64,000 nt of DNA from Burkholderia latens. GTDB lineage: Bacteria > Pseudomonadota > Gammaproteobacteria > Burkholderiales > Burkholderiaceae. The notes beneath the pieces were generated by a model. That model was not told the origin of the DNA and made no database searches. It saw only the letters and a program-made list of their open reading frames with translations. The stretch is taken from the NCBI RefSeq assembly GCF_001718795.1, contig NZ_CP013438.1, forward strand, positions 806,001 through 870,000, read 5' to 3'. Position numbers and translations under genes: made by a program. Of this stretch, positions 37,783 through 47,406 are shown piece by piece. Numbering within the stretch: position 1 is the first letter of the stretch; every line of letters begins with the position of its first letter.

Positions 37783-38934
37783 ATGAACCATCGCGTCAAG
37801 CAGCTGACCGGGTTGCGTGCCGTCGCGGTCACGATGGTCGTCGTCGGCCATGCGGAGCACGTGCTGCCGGGCGGCTACACCGGCTGGTTCGCGCCATTGC
37901 GGCTGATCGCCGACGGCCGGCTCGGCGTGCTGATCTTCTTCGTGCTCAGCGGTTTCCTGATCACCAACGTGCTGCGTGCGGAGCTCGCGCGCACCCGCGG
38001 GATTGCCCTGACGTCGTTCTATGTGCGCCGTGCGCTGCGGATCTGGCCGGCGTGCTACGTGTATCTCGCGACCATCGGCGTGCTTGCCTTTGCCGGCTGG
38101 CTCGACGTCGATCGCCGTCAGTGGCTGTATGCGGCGCTGCATCTGTGGAACTACTCGGCGTGGTTCGGGCTGGCCGGCGACAACACGCTGCATCCGGCCG
38201 GCGCGTGGTATCTCGGGCATTTCTGGTCGCTCGCGCTCGAGGAGCAGTTTTACTGGTTCTGGCCACTGCTGTTCGTGTACGGCGCCCGCCGTCGCGGCAC
38301 GCGCTGGCTGGCCGCGCTGATCCTGGTCGTGCCGCTGGTGCGCGCGATCACATACTGCATTGCGCCGGTGCTGCGCGGCCAGCTCGGGATGATGCTGCAT
38401 ACGGGCGTCGATCCGATCCTGACCGGCTGCTATGCGGCGCTCAACCGCGAACGGCTCGAAGCATGGATTCGCTCGTGGCGCGGCGAGTCGCGCATCGCGA
38501 CGGCGCTCGTCTTCATCGTGCTGCTCGCGATGCCCGTTGCCGAACACCGGCTCGGCGGCTTCTGGAATGCAACGTATGGCGTGACGCTCGAGGCCGCGCT
38601 GATTGCGATCGTGATCGTAGTGCTGAACTTCCGCAGTGAATTCTGGTGCGCGCGTTGGTTGCGGGCCGCGCCCGTCGTGTTCGTCGGCACGATCTCGTTC
38701 AGCCTGTATCTGTGGCAGCAGCCGTTCGCGAATCCCGATCTGGCGGTTCCGCATGCGTTCCCGCTCGGTATCGTGTGGTCGCTGCTGGCCGCGACGGCCA
38801 GTTACTTCCTCGTCGAGAAGCCGTTCCTGCGGTTGAAGGATCGTTTTGCGGCACGCGAGGCGCGACGTGTGCGGGATGATGCACTGCTCGCGGCGGTGCA
38901 GACGGATGCGATCGGGCCGACGGTGGTGAAGTAG
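37783..38934 (+). CDS. Acyltransferase 3 family membrane protein
   Basis: 383 aa with about ten membrane helices. The family signature is present: GLRAVAVTMVVVGHAEH (catalytic His about residue 23), FFVLSGFLITNVL, SFYVRRALRIWPACY (the RxxR helix) and HFWSLALEEQFYWFWP. These enzymes O-acylate sugars of exopolysaccharide, LPS, peptidoglycan or secondary metabolites. The gene stands alone, so the acceptor is unknown. ATG 37783 is the family-like start. Confidence 0.9.
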   Translation: MNHRVKQLTGLRAVAVTMVVVGHAEHVLPGGYTGWFAPLRLIADGRLGVLIFFVLSGFLITNVLRAELARTRGIALTSFYVRRALRIWPACYVYLATIGVLAFAGWLDVDRRQWLYAALHLWNYSAWFGLAGDNTLHPAGAWYLGHFWSLALEEQFYWFWPLLFVYGARRRGTRWLAALILVVPLVRAITYCIAPVLRGQLGMMLHTGVDPILTGCYAALNRERLEAWIRSWRGESRIATALVFIVLLAMPVAEHRLGGFWNATYGVTLEAALIAIVIVVLNFRSEFWCARWLRAAPVVFVGTISFSLYLWQQPFANPDLAVPHAFPLGIVWSLLAATASYFLVEKPFLRLKDRFAAREARRVRDDALLAAVQTDAIGPTVVK

Positions 38935-38990
38935 GCGGGTGCGGTTCGCCGGCCGCCTCATTGCAAACGCTTATGCGCGTTCGGCGGATA

Positions 38991-39276
38991 TCAGAAGGCC
39001 CGGAACAAGTCGATCCCGCATGACTTGCCGTCGTACTTGACGATCGTGCGTGTCGCCGAACGCGCGCCCGTCGGGCGACAGCCGGTACGGTGCGGTATCG
39101 ATGCGATAGCTGTCCGGGCCGACTTCCGTGACGGCATCTTTCGCGACGGTCGACTTCTCGGTCGCGACGACATGCAGCTTGTTACTTTCGGAGGGGTTTT
39201 GCTCTCGGGCAGCGAATGCGAGCAGGGGCAAAAAGCGAAGGAGTGCAGTGGTGGACGTGAATCGGGACAGCTTCAC
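38991..39276 (-). pseudogene. Probable frameshifted small secreted protein
   Basis: From a GTG at 39276 the minus-strand frame reads a hydrophobic leader (KLSRFTSTTALLRFLPLLAF) and a plausible mature part to …RLSPDGRAFGDT near 39045. The natural continuation, RTIVKYDGKSCGIDLFRAF and stop at 38991, lies in the other frame, and the total length is one base off a multiple of three. A 2-nt loss in a CGCG run would explain it. Either a recent frameshift, a sequencing error or chance. No family recognised. Confidence 0.35.
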
Positions 39277-39473
39277 GATGTTCCGCAGAAAGAGCTTGCC
39301 GGCCCGAGGCCCGGTTTCCGCGCCGCCGCCATCGCACGCCGCTGTTCGGCGACGGACGGACATCGTGTGACGCAAATGAAAACGGCCCTCGTGAACCGAT
39401 CCCAAGAGTCGGATCTATGTCCGCGCCTGGGGTTCGGTTCAGTCCGGGCCTTTCGTCGACCAGCAGCGACTAT

Positions 39474-40538
39474 TTACCGCGTCAGTGCCGTAAAACCGTC
39501 CAGCAGTCGATCGACGTCGGCCGCACCAATCGCGCCCATTGTCGAAATGCGGAACAGTTCCTTCGACAACCCGCCTTGCCCCGCGTAGATCACGAAGCCG
39601 CGCGCCTTCAGGCCGTCGTGCAGCGTCTCGTACGTGATGCCCTGCGGCAGCCGGTACGCGCGCAGCACGACCGACGAAGCCCCTTCCGGCAACACCAGCG
39701 GCATCCCGCGCGCCGCGAGCCCAGCCTGCACCTGATCGGCGAGCGCCTTGTAATGCGCATGGCGCGCACGCCAGCCACCGGCTTCATCGAACTCGCGCAG
39801 TGCCTCGACGAGTGCGTAATACGCGTGCACGGACGGCGTGAACGGCGTATTGCGCTGATCCTGCAGCTTTGCGAGACGCCCGAGGTCGAGATAGTAGGTG
39901 CGGCTCGCCGCCTTCGCGAGCGCGCCGCGGCGCACGATCACGAATGCCGCACCGGGCACGCCGTGCAGGCACTTGTTCGCGGTCGCGGCGACCGCGTCGA
40001 TCACGCCGCCGGCGAAATCGATCGCTTCGGCGCCGAAGCTGCTGACGCCGTCGACGAGCATTTTGACGCCGCGCACGCGGCATACGTCCGCGATTGCGCC
40101 GAGGTCGTTCAGCCGGCCGGTCGTCGTTTCGTGATGAATCACCGCGACGTGCGAATAACCGCCGGCGTCGAGACGCGAGGCAATCTGTGCGAGATCGGGC
40201 GCCTGCATCCATTCGTGCTTCAGCACGTCGTGCGCGATTCCGTATTGCGTCGCGATCTGCGTGATGCGTTCGCCGTACACGCCGTTCTCGATCACGAGCA
40301 GCTTGCCGTCCTGCGGCACGAGCGCCGCAATCATGCTTTCGACGGCGGCGGTGCCCGAGCCCGTCATCAACACGGCGGCCCATTCGGCCGGATCGAGCTC
40401 GTATGCGGCAGCGAGGCGCGCACGCGCTTCATCCTGCAGATCGAAGAATTCGCTTTCGCGATGGCACAGGTCGGGTTGCAGCAGGCTGCGGCGCACGCGT
40501 TCGGTGAGCGTGACCGGGCCGGGATTCAGCAGCAGCAT
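39474..40538 (-). CDS. phnW: 2-aminoethylphosphonate-pyruvate transaminase
   Basis: 354 aa; fold type I PLP enzyme with LLNPGPVTLTERVR at the N-terminus, GSGTAAVES for phosphate binding, and the PLP lysine in ATANKCLHGVPG. The enzyme interconverts phosphonoacetaldehyde and 2-aminoethylphosphonate (AEP). In this cluster, following PEP mutase and phosphonopyruvate decarboxylase, it should run in the biosynthetic direction to make AEP. Its ATG overlaps the aepY stop (TGATG). Last gene of the cluster. Confidence 0.93.
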   Translation of the reverse strand: MLLLNPGPVTLTERVRRSLLQPDLCHRESEFFDLQDEARARLAAAYELDPAEWAAVLMTGSGTAAVESMIAALVPQDGKLLVIENGVYGERITQIATQYGIAHDVLKHEWMQAPDLAQIASRLDAGGYSHVAVIHHETTTGRLNDLGAIADVCRVRGVKMLVDGVSSFGAEAIDFAGGVIDAVAATANKCLHGVPGAAFVIVRRGALAKAASRTYYLDLGRLAKLQDQRNTPFTPSVHAYYALVEALREFDEAGGWRARHAHYKALADQVQAGLAARGMPLVLPEGASSVVLRAYRLPQGITYETLHDGLKARGFVIYAGQGGLSKELFRISTMGAIGAADVDRLLDGFTALTR

Positions 40539-41725
40539 CAGTAGGCTCCTTCAGCATGGGCTTCGGCCCGCGCGGCGCCGATATGCCGCATCAGGCGCGT
40601 CTTTACTTCGACCGGCGTGACGGTCGGGCGGGGCAGGCCGTCGGGCACGCCGGTGCGGATCGCAAGCCGCACGAAGCGCGTGCCGTTCGCCGGCTGCGCC
40701 GCGTCGAGCGCCGCCTCCAGCACGTCGAGCGTGTCGCCTTCGACGGCCGACGCGTAGCCGCACGCGGCCGCGACGCCCGCGAACGACACATGCTGCGACA
40801 CGGTCGCCTGGCCGCCCGTCGATTCGTGCGCGCCGTTGTCGAGCAGCACGTGCGTGAGATTCGTCGGGCCGTACGTGCCGAGCGTCGCGAACGCACCCAT
40901 GCGCATCAGCGCGGCGCCGTCGCCGTCGACGGCCACCACGCGCAGGTCGGGGCGCGCGAGCGCGAGACCGAGCGCGAGCGGCGTGACGCAACCCATCGAG
41001 CCGACCATGTACAGCTGGTTCGGCCGATCGTCGATCGCATAGAGTTCGCGGCCGCAGAAGCCGGTCGATGCGAGGACGACCGTCGAATCGACCGGCGTGT
41101 GCGCGATCACGCGCTGCAGCGCATCGTGGCGGGTCGGCCATGCAGCCGGCGACGCCGCGCGCGCCGCCGACTGCGCGGCGACGTGTGCGCGCGGCGTCGC
41201 CGCCGGGTTCGCCTTCAGCTCATACGGCGCAACGCTGCCTTTCTGCATCACGAGCGCGTACGGGCGGCCGGTGGCGTCCATGTGCGCGATCGCGCGGTCT
41301 AGCGCCGGGCCGACCTGTTCGGGGTCGGTCGGGAACGTCTCCCACGGAATTTCCATCGTGTCGAGCATCGCCGGCGTGATCGGCCCCATCAGCGCATGCT
41401 GCGGCTCGTCGGGCACGCCCGGCTGGCCGCGCCACGTGACGATCAGCAGCTGCGGCAGCCGGAACGTCCACGTCAGCGACGTGAGCGGGCTCACCGCGTT
41501 GCCGAGCCCCGAGTTCTGCATCATCGCGATCCCGCGCTTGCCCCCGAGCGTCGCACCCGCGATCAGCGCGACCGCGTCGCCTTCGTTCGCAGCCGACAGG
41601 TAGTGCAGCGTCGGGTCCTGCAGCACGTAGTTGATGAACGGCGTCAGGTACGAGCACGGCACGCCCGCGTACCAGTCAAAGCCGCGCTCGCGCGCCGCCT
41701 CGACGAACTGGGCCGCTTCGATCAT
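40538..41725 (-). CDS. aepY: Phosphonopyruvate decarboxylase
   Basis: 395 aa; TPP-dependent decarboxylase. N-terminal PYR-type domain ([32 protein letters not shown]) and C-terminal PP domain with the TPP/Mg motif [14 protein letters not shown] and [14 protein letters not shown]. It converts phosphonopyruvate to phosphonoacetaldehyde, the irreversible step that pulls the unfavourable PEP mutase reaction forward. It starts inside the end of the PEP mutase gene (ATGA) and ends at the phnW start. Confidence 0.95.
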   Translation of the reverse strand: MIEAAQFVEAARERGFDWYAGVPCSYLTPFINYVLQDPTLHYLSAANEGDAVALIAGATLGGKRGIAMMQNSGLGNAVSPLTSLTWTFRLPQLLIVTWRGQPGVPDEPQHALMGPITPAMLDTMEIPWETFPTDPEQVGPALDRAIAHMDATGRPYALVMQKGSVAPYELKANPAATPRAHVAAQSAARAASPAAWPTRHDALQRVIAHTPVDSTVVLASTGFCGRELYAIDDRPNQLYMVGSMGCVTPLALGLALARPDLRVVAVDGDGAALMRMGAFATLGTYGPTNLTHVLLDNGAHESTGGQATVSQHVSFAGVAAACGYASAVEGDTLDVLEAALDAAQPANGTRFVRLAIRTGVPDGLPRPTVTPVEVKTRLMRHIGAARAEAHAEGAY

Positions 41726-43404
41726 TGCGCGCTCCCGTTGCCGCCCGGCTCGGACAGCGGCGTCTGGCCGTGCGCGAAGTCGCCGGCGCGGCGGAAGTCC
41801 TCGAGATCGTTGACACCGCGCCAGTGGCCGTGCACGTACTGCACCTCGATTTTCTCGCCGGCGGCGATCAGTTCGTTCAACAGCGCCGGAATGTCGAGCG
41901 TGTCGAAATCCGGGCGCGCCTGCAGCGTCGCGAGCATTGCCTTCAGGCGCTCGACGCCCGCACCGCGCACGTTCAGAAGACCGATCCAGCGGCCATGCGG
42001 CGTGCCGGCGGCAACGTCGCTCGACACGCGTTGCAGATACGTCTTCTGGCCGAACAGGCCGCGGTCGTCAGCGGCCGAGCACAGCGCGAAGTCGCGCACG
42101 CTCTGGTTGGTTTCGGTGAGCGACGAATCGACGACGACGCTGAACTCGGCCTCGCTCTCCGCGAGGTCGCGCAGGATGTAGCTGCGGAACAGCAGGTCGC
42201 CGTACGAGATCACGGTGTCGCCGGTCAGGCGTTCGGCCGCGCACGCGAGCGACGCGAGCTCGCCCGTCTGCGCATGACGTTCGTTGACGACGAGCTTGAT
42301 GCCCGACGTATCGATCGCGTCGGCGCGATAGCCGCCGACCACGGTGATGTCGTTCACGCCGTGCTTCTTGAAGCCGTCGACGAGCCAGCGCAGGAGCGGC
42401 TTGCCGGCGACCGGCAGCATGACCTTCGGCTTGTCTTCGGTGACGGCCTCGAGTCCCTTGCCGCGGCTCGCCGCGAGCACAATCGCGGCGTTCGACGCGC
42501 GCGACGACGACGACAGGTAGATGCGCTCGGCGGCCGAGTATTCGTCGGCGTCCTGCAGGCGGAAAATTTCGTTGACCGACGCGACGCGGTCCTCGACGTT
42601 GATCAGCGTTTCGCTCGCGTGGATTTCGCGCGCGGTGGCCTGCATCGCGGACGCCGATGCGCGGATCAGGTGGTTCGCCCAGATCACGGTGCTGATGCCG
42701 GCCTGGCGGAACACGTCGGTCGGCGTGCTGTAGTACTTGGTCGGCACGATCACGAGCGGCGCCTTGCCGCTCCACTCGCGGGCGAACTGCAGGATTTCGT
42801 CGGGGCGCGACAGCTTGCTGTGGATCAGGATCGCGTCGGCGCCGGCTTCCGCGTACGCGTTCGCGCGGCGCAGCGCCTCGTCCATCCCCCAGCCCGCGAT
42901 CAGCGCTTCGACACGCGCGACGATCGAGAAGTCCGGGTCGCTTTGCGAATCCTTGCCGGCCTTGATCTTGCCGCAGAACTCGTCGATCTCGGCGAGCGGC
43001 TGGCGTTCGCCGTCGATGAAGCTGTTCGTCTTCGGGAACTGCTTGTCCTCGATGCACACGCCGGCAATGCCGCGCTGCTCGAGCTTCTTCACGAGGCGGC
43101 GCACGTTGTTGAAGTTGCCGTAGCCGGTGTCGCCGTCGAGCAGGATGGGCAGGTCGCTCGCGTCGGCCATGAACTCGAGCACGTCGACGACCTGCGTCCA
43201 GCTCGCTTCGTTGTTGTCGCGCACGCCGAACTGCGCGGAGATCGCGAGGCCCGAGGCCCAGATGCCTTTGAAGCCGGCTTCGCGAACGATACGCGCGGAC
43301 AGGCCGTTGTGCGCTTCCATCAGAAATTCGAGATCGCTGCTGACGAGCATGCGGCGCAGGCGTGCGCTGCGCGATTCGGAGAAGTTGGGTTCGCGTGCGT
43401 TCAT
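41722..43404 (-). CDS. aepX: Phosphoenolpyruvate mutase fused to a nucleotidyltransferase
   Basis: 560 aa from ATG 43404. Residues about 1-300 are PEP mutase with the diagnostic EDK-x5-NS motif (E119-D120-K121 … N127-S128, in [13 protein letters not shown]) and the Mg-binding LDGDTGYG. Residues about 320-550 are a MobA-like NTP transferase ([31 protein letters not shown]). PEP mutase makes the C-P bond. The fused domain resembles PntC-type CTP:phosphonate cytidylyltransferases that activate AEP. Overlaps both neighbours by 4 bp. Confidence 0.93.
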   Translation of the reverse strand: MNAREPNFSESRSARLRRMLVSSDLEFLMEAHNGLSARIVREAGFKGIWASGLAISAQFGVRDNNEASWTQVVDVLEFMADASDLPILLDGDTGYGNFNNVRRLVKKLEQRGIAGVCIEDKQFPKTNSFIDGERQPLAEIDEFCGKIKAGKDSQSDPDFSIVARVEALIAGWGMDEALRRANAYAEAGADAILIHSKLSRPDEILQFAREWSGKAPLVIVPTKYYSTPTDVFRQAGISTVIWANHLIRASASAMQATAREIHASETLINVEDRVASVNEIFRLQDADEYSAAERIYLSSSSRASNAAIVLAASRGKGLEAVTEDKPKVMLPVAGKPLLRWLVDGFKKHGVNDITVVGGYRADAIDTSGIKLVVNERHAQTGELASLACAAERLTGDTVISYGDLLFRSYILRDLAESEAEFSVVVDSSLTETNQSVRDFALCSAADDRGLFGQKTYLQRVSSDVAAGTPHGRWIGLLNVRGAGVERLKAMLATLQARPDFDTLDIPALLNELIAAGEKIEVQYVHGHWRGVNDLEDFRRAGDFAHGQTPLSEPGGNGSAQ

Positions 43405-44168
43405 CGTGCGACTCCTGCGGTGGTGCGTTGAATCAGGGGGAGAATGTCTTGCGTCGCGCGTGCGACGTCGTTCGGGAAGTCGATCTCGATCCACGGCGAA
43501 CCCGTGACGTCGGCGACGTCGAACGAATGGCCGCCTTCGAGCAACAGGTCGCGCACTGCTTCCTCGTGCGGCATGTTCGCGCGGCCGCTGTCGACATAGC
43601 CGGCGACGATCGCCGCAAGGCGGCGCGCAGTACCTTCGGTGAATCGGAAAAAGCCCACGGATTCGCCGATCGTGTCGTAGTCGAAATCGACCGCGAGCTG
43701 CTTGCGCAACTCGACCGGCACGCCGTTTTTCAGGCACAGCTTGACCGGCTCGTCGCCGGCCTCGAAGTCGCGGTCGATCAGCAGTCGGTCGACGGCCTTG
43801 TCGGCGTCGGCGACCAGCGCGTGCAGAATGTTTTCGTCGTACAGCACGTCCGCGTCCATCAGCAGCACGTCGCCGCCGCGCGTCATCGCATCGGCAACGG
43901 TGTGCACGGTCAGCACGCTGCCGAGGTCGTAGCGGTCGTTGATCACGATCTCGGCGGTGCGGCCGAGGCGCTTCAGCTCCTGCTCGACCTTCTCGTGCTG
44001 GAAGCCGAGCCCGAGCACGATTTCATCGACGCCCGCGGCGTCGAGCACACGCAGATGGCGCTCGAGCAGCGACACGTCGTCGAAGCGCAGCAGGCACTTC
44101 GGGAACTGCGCCTCGGGCGGCTGTTGCAGGCGCAAGCCGAGGCCTGCCGCAAGAATGATGGCTCGCAT
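43401..44168 (-). CDS. Stand-alone MobA-like nucleotidyltransferase
   Basis: 255 aa from ATG 44168 ([15 protein letters not shown]…). The NTP-binding loop LAAGLGLRL and PKCLL lysine motif, and the metal-binding [10 protein letters not shown], are present. It is the second nucleotidyltransferase of the cluster. It may activate a sugar, choline-like headgroup or hydroxylated AEP, while the AepX-fused domain handles AEP. It overlaps aepX by 4 bp, so it is part of the same transcript. Substrate cannot be assigned. Confidence 0.85.
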   Translation of the reverse strand: MRAIILAAGLGLRLQQPPEAQFPKCLLRFDDVSLLERHLRVLDAAGVDEIVLGLGFQHEKVEQELKRLGRTAEIVINDRYDLGSVLTVHTVADAMTRGGDVLLMDADVLYDENILHALVADADKAVDRLLIDRDFEAGDEPVKLCLKNGVPVELRKQLAVDFDYDTIGESVGFFRFTEGTARRLAAIVAGYVDSGRANMPHEEAVRDLLLEGGHSFDVADVTGSPWIEIDFPNDVARATQDILPLIQRTTAGVAR

Positions 44169-44203
44169 GGGTTCTCCAACCAAAAAGCCGGCGATCTGAA
44201 CGA

Positions 44204-45205
44204 TCAGTCGGCGAGCGGCTGCGGCGCGTGGCGCCGTTGCCAGTTTCTTTCACTGAAATGCAGATAGAGCAGGCCCGGCAGGCCGAGCGCGAGTTCGCGC
44301 GCGCGCTTCGCGAGCGACAGCGCGAGCGCCGCGTCGGGCGGCAGGCCGACAAGCGGCGCGAGCAGCAGGTAACCGCCTTCCTGCGCGCCGAGCGAGCCCG
44401 GAATCGCGAACGCCGCACCGCGAATCGCCTGGCCGACGCTCTCGAGCAGCAGCGCGTCGAGCCAGCTGACCGGGTGCCCGAGAAAGTGCAGCGCGAGCCA
44501 CACTTCCGCGGTGCCGACGATCCAGCCGGCGAGGCTCAATGCGAAGGTGTTCGCGACCTTCGCGCGATCGCGGTACAGCGCGCCGACCGCCGCGTCGATC
44601 GCGTCCGCGCGGGTCGCGAGCGACGACCAGTCGCGCGGCCCGAGCAGCTTCGACGCGAGCCGCATGCCGCGGCCGAACAGCCCGCGCCGCTGCGCCGCGT
44701 AGAACGCGACGGCGAGCGCACCGAGCACGCCGGTGGCGATCAGCGCCGGCATGCGCAAGTGGGCGACCGATTCGTGCGTTGCATACATGCTGAACGTCGC
44801 GATGCCGATCAGTGCGAACGCCATCTGCGCGAGCGCCTGCATCGTCGTGCTGACCGTGACGACGGCGGCCGCGTCGGCCATCCGCGTGCCGCGCTGCGCG
44901 AGGTGGCGCACCATCAGCACCGGGCCGCCGATCTGGCCGGCGGGCAGCAGGCTGTTGACGGATTCGCCGACCCAGCGCGTGCGCAGCGCATTGCCGAGAT
45001 CGGCGCCCGGCTGGCCGCGGCGGAACATCACCGAAATCGCGCATGCGTCGATCGCGAGCGGCACGACGTGGAACGCGGCGACGAGCGCGAGGCCCCAGCC
45101 GGCCGCGAGGAACGTCGACGCGACCGCGCCGACGCCCTGCCATGCGAGCAGCGCAACGAACAGTGCCGTGCCGAGGGACAGCAGGATCAGGCCGGCGCGT
45201 GTCAT
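44204..45205 (-). CDS. Flippase-like membrane protein (LPG synthase TM / UPF0104 family)
   Basis: 333 aa with about eight membrane helices and no soluble catalytic domain. The conserved blocks RWVGESVNSLLPAGQIGGPV and AIPGSLGAQEGGYLLL place it in the HpnL/UPF0104 family, related to the flippase half of lysyl-phosphatidylglycerol synthase. In a phosphonolipid cluster it may flip the product lipid across the inner membrane. It overlaps the oxygenase gene by 4 bp (ATGA). Role inferred from family and context. Confidence 0.8.
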   Translation of the reverse strand: MTRAGLILLSLGTALFVALLAWQGVGAVASTFLAAGWGLALVAAFHVVPLAIDACAISVMFRRGQPGADLGNALRTRWVGESVNSLLPAGQIGGPVLMVRHLAQRGTRMADAAAVVTVSTTMQALAQMAFALIGIATFSMYATHESVAHLRMPALIATGVLGALAVAFYAAQRRGLFGRGMRLASKLLGPRDWSSLATRADAIDAAVGALYRDRAKVANTFALSLAGWIVGTAEVWLALHFLGHPVSWLDALLLESVGQAIRGAAFAIPGSLGAQEGGYLLLAPLVGLPPDAALALSLAKRARELALGLPGLLYLHFSERNWQRRHAPQPLAD

Positions 45206-46011
45206 GACCCGGTCGGCCGGCGGCTGGCCAGCTGCTTGAATACCTGACGGAAACCGAAATACGCGATCGCGTCCTTCATGTTCGAGATGAAGCGCTTCCA
45301 CGGCCGCATGCCGGGGTTGGTCACGTATTCGAACGTCAGCGACACACGCGTCTCGTTCTGGCCGAGCGGCGTGACGCGGTGGCGGAGCTTGTCGCCGTCG
45401 AACAGCACGATGCCGCCGTCGGCGATTTGCACGGAGCCCGGTTCGTCGGGCACGTCCGGATTGCGCGTATGCAGTTCGTAGTCGAGCCGGCACGACGAAT
45501 CGTCGATCACGCCGATCAGCAGCGTGTAGCGGCGGCCGTCGTAGTACGACGTGTCGTAGTGCCAGCCGATGTGGTCGCCCGGCTTCGTGTAGTAGTAGAG
45601 CGCGTACGCGTGGGGATCGTCGTCCGGCGACAGCATCAGCTTGTCGCCGGTGATCTTCTCGAGGAAGCCGATCAGCGCCTTCGACCGGTACAGTTCGGCA
45701 ATGTACGGCGCTTGCGCGTCGATCGTATGGCGGCTCACGCTGCCGCCCTGCTTGTGGCCGGGCAGGTAATTCCGGTTCAGGCCAGGCTGCAGCGCGCGGG
45801 CGGCGGCGGCGAGCTTCGCGTGCGCGTCGGCCGGCAGAAACGCGTCGAGATACAGGAACGACCCCTGGCGCGTGTAGTCGCTGCGCAGGCGGTCAAGGTC
45901 GAGACGGCCGACGCAGTCGGCCACGGTGCGATCGGGATCGGCCGCTGCCGCGCGTGCAGGCGCGGGGCGTGCCGGGCTCAGCACGGAGTCGTCGCGCGTG
46001 CTAGGAGTCAT
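45202..46011 (-). CDS. 2-oxoglutarate/Fe(II)-dependent oxygenase
   Basis: 269 aa. The facial triad is visible: H151-x-D153 in GWHYDTSYYDGRRYTLL and H211 in DKLRHRVTP, with a 2-oxoglutarate-binding Arg (R222) in NETRVSLTFEY. It probably hydroxylates a metabolite of the surrounding phosphonate pathway, for example C1 of AEP, as other phosphonate clusters do, or the lipid itself. It overlaps both the phosphatidyltransferase and the flippase-like gene by 4 bp. Substrate unproved. Confidence 0.82.
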   Translation of the reverse strand: MTPSTRDDSVLSPARPAPARAAAADPDRTVADCVGRLDLDRLRSDYTRQGSFLYLDAFLPADAHAKLAAAARALQPGLNRNYLPGHKQGGSVSRHTIDAQAPYIAELYRSKALIGFLEKITGDKLMLSPDDDPHAYALYYYTKPGDHIGWHYDTSYYDGRRYTLLIGVIDDSSCRLDYELHTRNPDVPDEPGSVQIADGGIVLFDGDKLRHRVTPLGQNETRVSLTFEYVTNPGMRPWKRFISNMKDAIAYFGFRQVFKQLASRRPTGS

Positions 46012-46766
46012 TTGGAAGCCTGGATTTCAGTGGAACTTTGAGTGCCCCCGGACCGGTCGCTACGCGACAGGCCGCCCGAGGGGGACGAGAAAACTTGGGA
46101 CGGCCCGGCGTTTTCTCGCGGGACGCTGCCGCGGCGCACGATGCGCCACCAGTCGATCACGACCCATGCGGCGAACAGCGGGGCGCCGATCGACGCCGCG
46201 AGCAGGAACGGCTGGACGCCGTCGACGAGCGTCACGATCGGCAGCAGGTACAGCACGTCTTCGGTCTCGAAGCCGCCGGCGAACGCCTGCTTCGTGCCGG
46301 CCTTGCCGGCAATCGATTCGATCCGCATGCGCAGGAAGAAAATCAGCGCGACCGCGGCGCCGGCCACCGCGCCGAGCAGCACCGGCGACGCGGCCATCTG
46401 GCCGCCCTGCGCGACGATGCCGACGCCCATGCTGACGAACAGCGCGACCGTCACGAGCGCGTCGGCTGCGAGGTCGTAAAAGTGACCGATCTTGCTGCTT
46501 TTGCCGCTGATGCGAGCGAGTTCGCCGTCGGTGTGGTCGACGAAGTTCGACAGCACGATCAGGAATGCGCCGGCGTTGCTCCAGCCGAAGCCGCCTTGCG
46601 CGAGGCACCAGGCGCCGGCGAGGCCGATCAGCAGACGGACGGTGGTGAGGTGATTCGGGGTGACGGGCGTGTCGACCAGCGGTCGAACGAGCGCGCGCGC
46701 GAGCCGCGCATCCCAGGTGCGCGGCAGGGGTGGCTCGGAAGGTGCGGCGGTTTTTCTTTGGTCCAT
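46008..46766 (-). CDS. CDP-alcohol phosphatidyltransferase family protein
   Basis: 252 aa with about six membrane helices. The catalytic motif D-x2-DG-x2-AR-x8-G-x3-D-x3-D is complete (D77, D80-G81, A84-R85, G94, D98, D102). First gene of the phosphonate cluster. Such enzymes join a CMP-activated headgroup to diacylglycerol or another alcohol; with a CTP:AEP-type transferase downstream, the likely product is an AEP-phosphonolipid. The ATG has no Shine-Dalgarno sequence and the predicted transcript start lies only about 12 nt upstream. The C-terminal 40 residues are disordered, Ser/Gly-rich. Confidence 0.85.
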   Translation of the reverse strand: MDQRKTAAPSEPPLPRTWDARLARALVRPLVDTPVTPNHLTTVRLLIGLAGAWCLAQGGFGWSNAGAFLIVLSNFVDHTDGELARISGKSSKIGHFYDLAADALVTVALFVSMGVGIVAQGGQMAASPVLLGAVAGAAVALIFFLRMRIESIAGKAGTKQAFAGGFETEDVLYLLPIVTLVDGVQPFLLAASIGAPLFAAWVVIDWWRIVRRGSVPRENAGPSQVFSSPSGGLSRSDRSGGTQSSTEIQASK

Positions 46767-46784
46767 CGGCGAAATATATACGGA

Positions 46785-46814
46785 ATTGTAATTTGTTGCT
46801 TTTTATTCGACCAA
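46785..46814 (-). promoter_or_regulatory. Sigma-70 promoter of the phosphonate cluster
   Basis: Minus-strand TTGGTC (46814-46809) and TACAAT (46790-46785) are 18 bp apart in an AT-rich island. Transcription would start near 46778, giving a very short leader. Confidence 0.55.
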
Positions 46815-47406
46815 TGTCCTGACATGCGGGAGTGTTACCGCGTATTCCGGGCGCCGGCCGGTTGCAAACCGGACGCGCGAAACGGCGTGCGCGCATCGGG
46901 CCGTACACGGTTCAGTATGGTTCGCGCGACGCCGCCGTCAACGGCTGTCGGCCCGCTGGCGCGGGCGCGGCGGCCATGCGCACATGCGCGGGGCTTGACC
47001 TGCATCAGGCCCGAAAATGCGGCGGCCGGCGACAATCGCCCGCGGCGACCGCGGGGACGCGAGCGCGCGCCGATTGTTCGCGAATTCGTGGTGAATCGAC
47101 GCGCGCGTCGGGCGATTGGTGTTTGAACGTTCGGATTTGCCCACGGCAAACGAGCGGTCTTGCCGCAACCGGCTTTCGGTTGTATTCACCGCTGTCGCGG
47201 CGCCTGTCACAGAACGGCCGTTCGATTTCCGTTGCCGCCGGCAAGAATCTTTTGCAACCGGCGGACATTTCGGCGTGTCGGCCTCTGCGATACTCGGCTC
47301 GTGCCCGTGGTGCCGGGCCGCCCCTCGCGGCCCCAAGGGCTTCGCGTCGCTCAGGAGACACCCCCCGCGACGTCAACGACAGACCGAAAGCGTCAGATAA
47401 CCAGCC
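46815..47406. other. Intergenic region, no gene recognised
   Basis: About 590 bp between the phosphonate promoter and the CoA-transferase gene. It contains a CCGGTT-GCA-AACCGG dyad near 46856-46870 and a GGGCCGC/GCGGCCC hairpin near 47317-47340, the latter possibly in the leader of the CoA-transferase mRNA. Crossing frames show no protein-like sequence. Confidence 0.45.
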
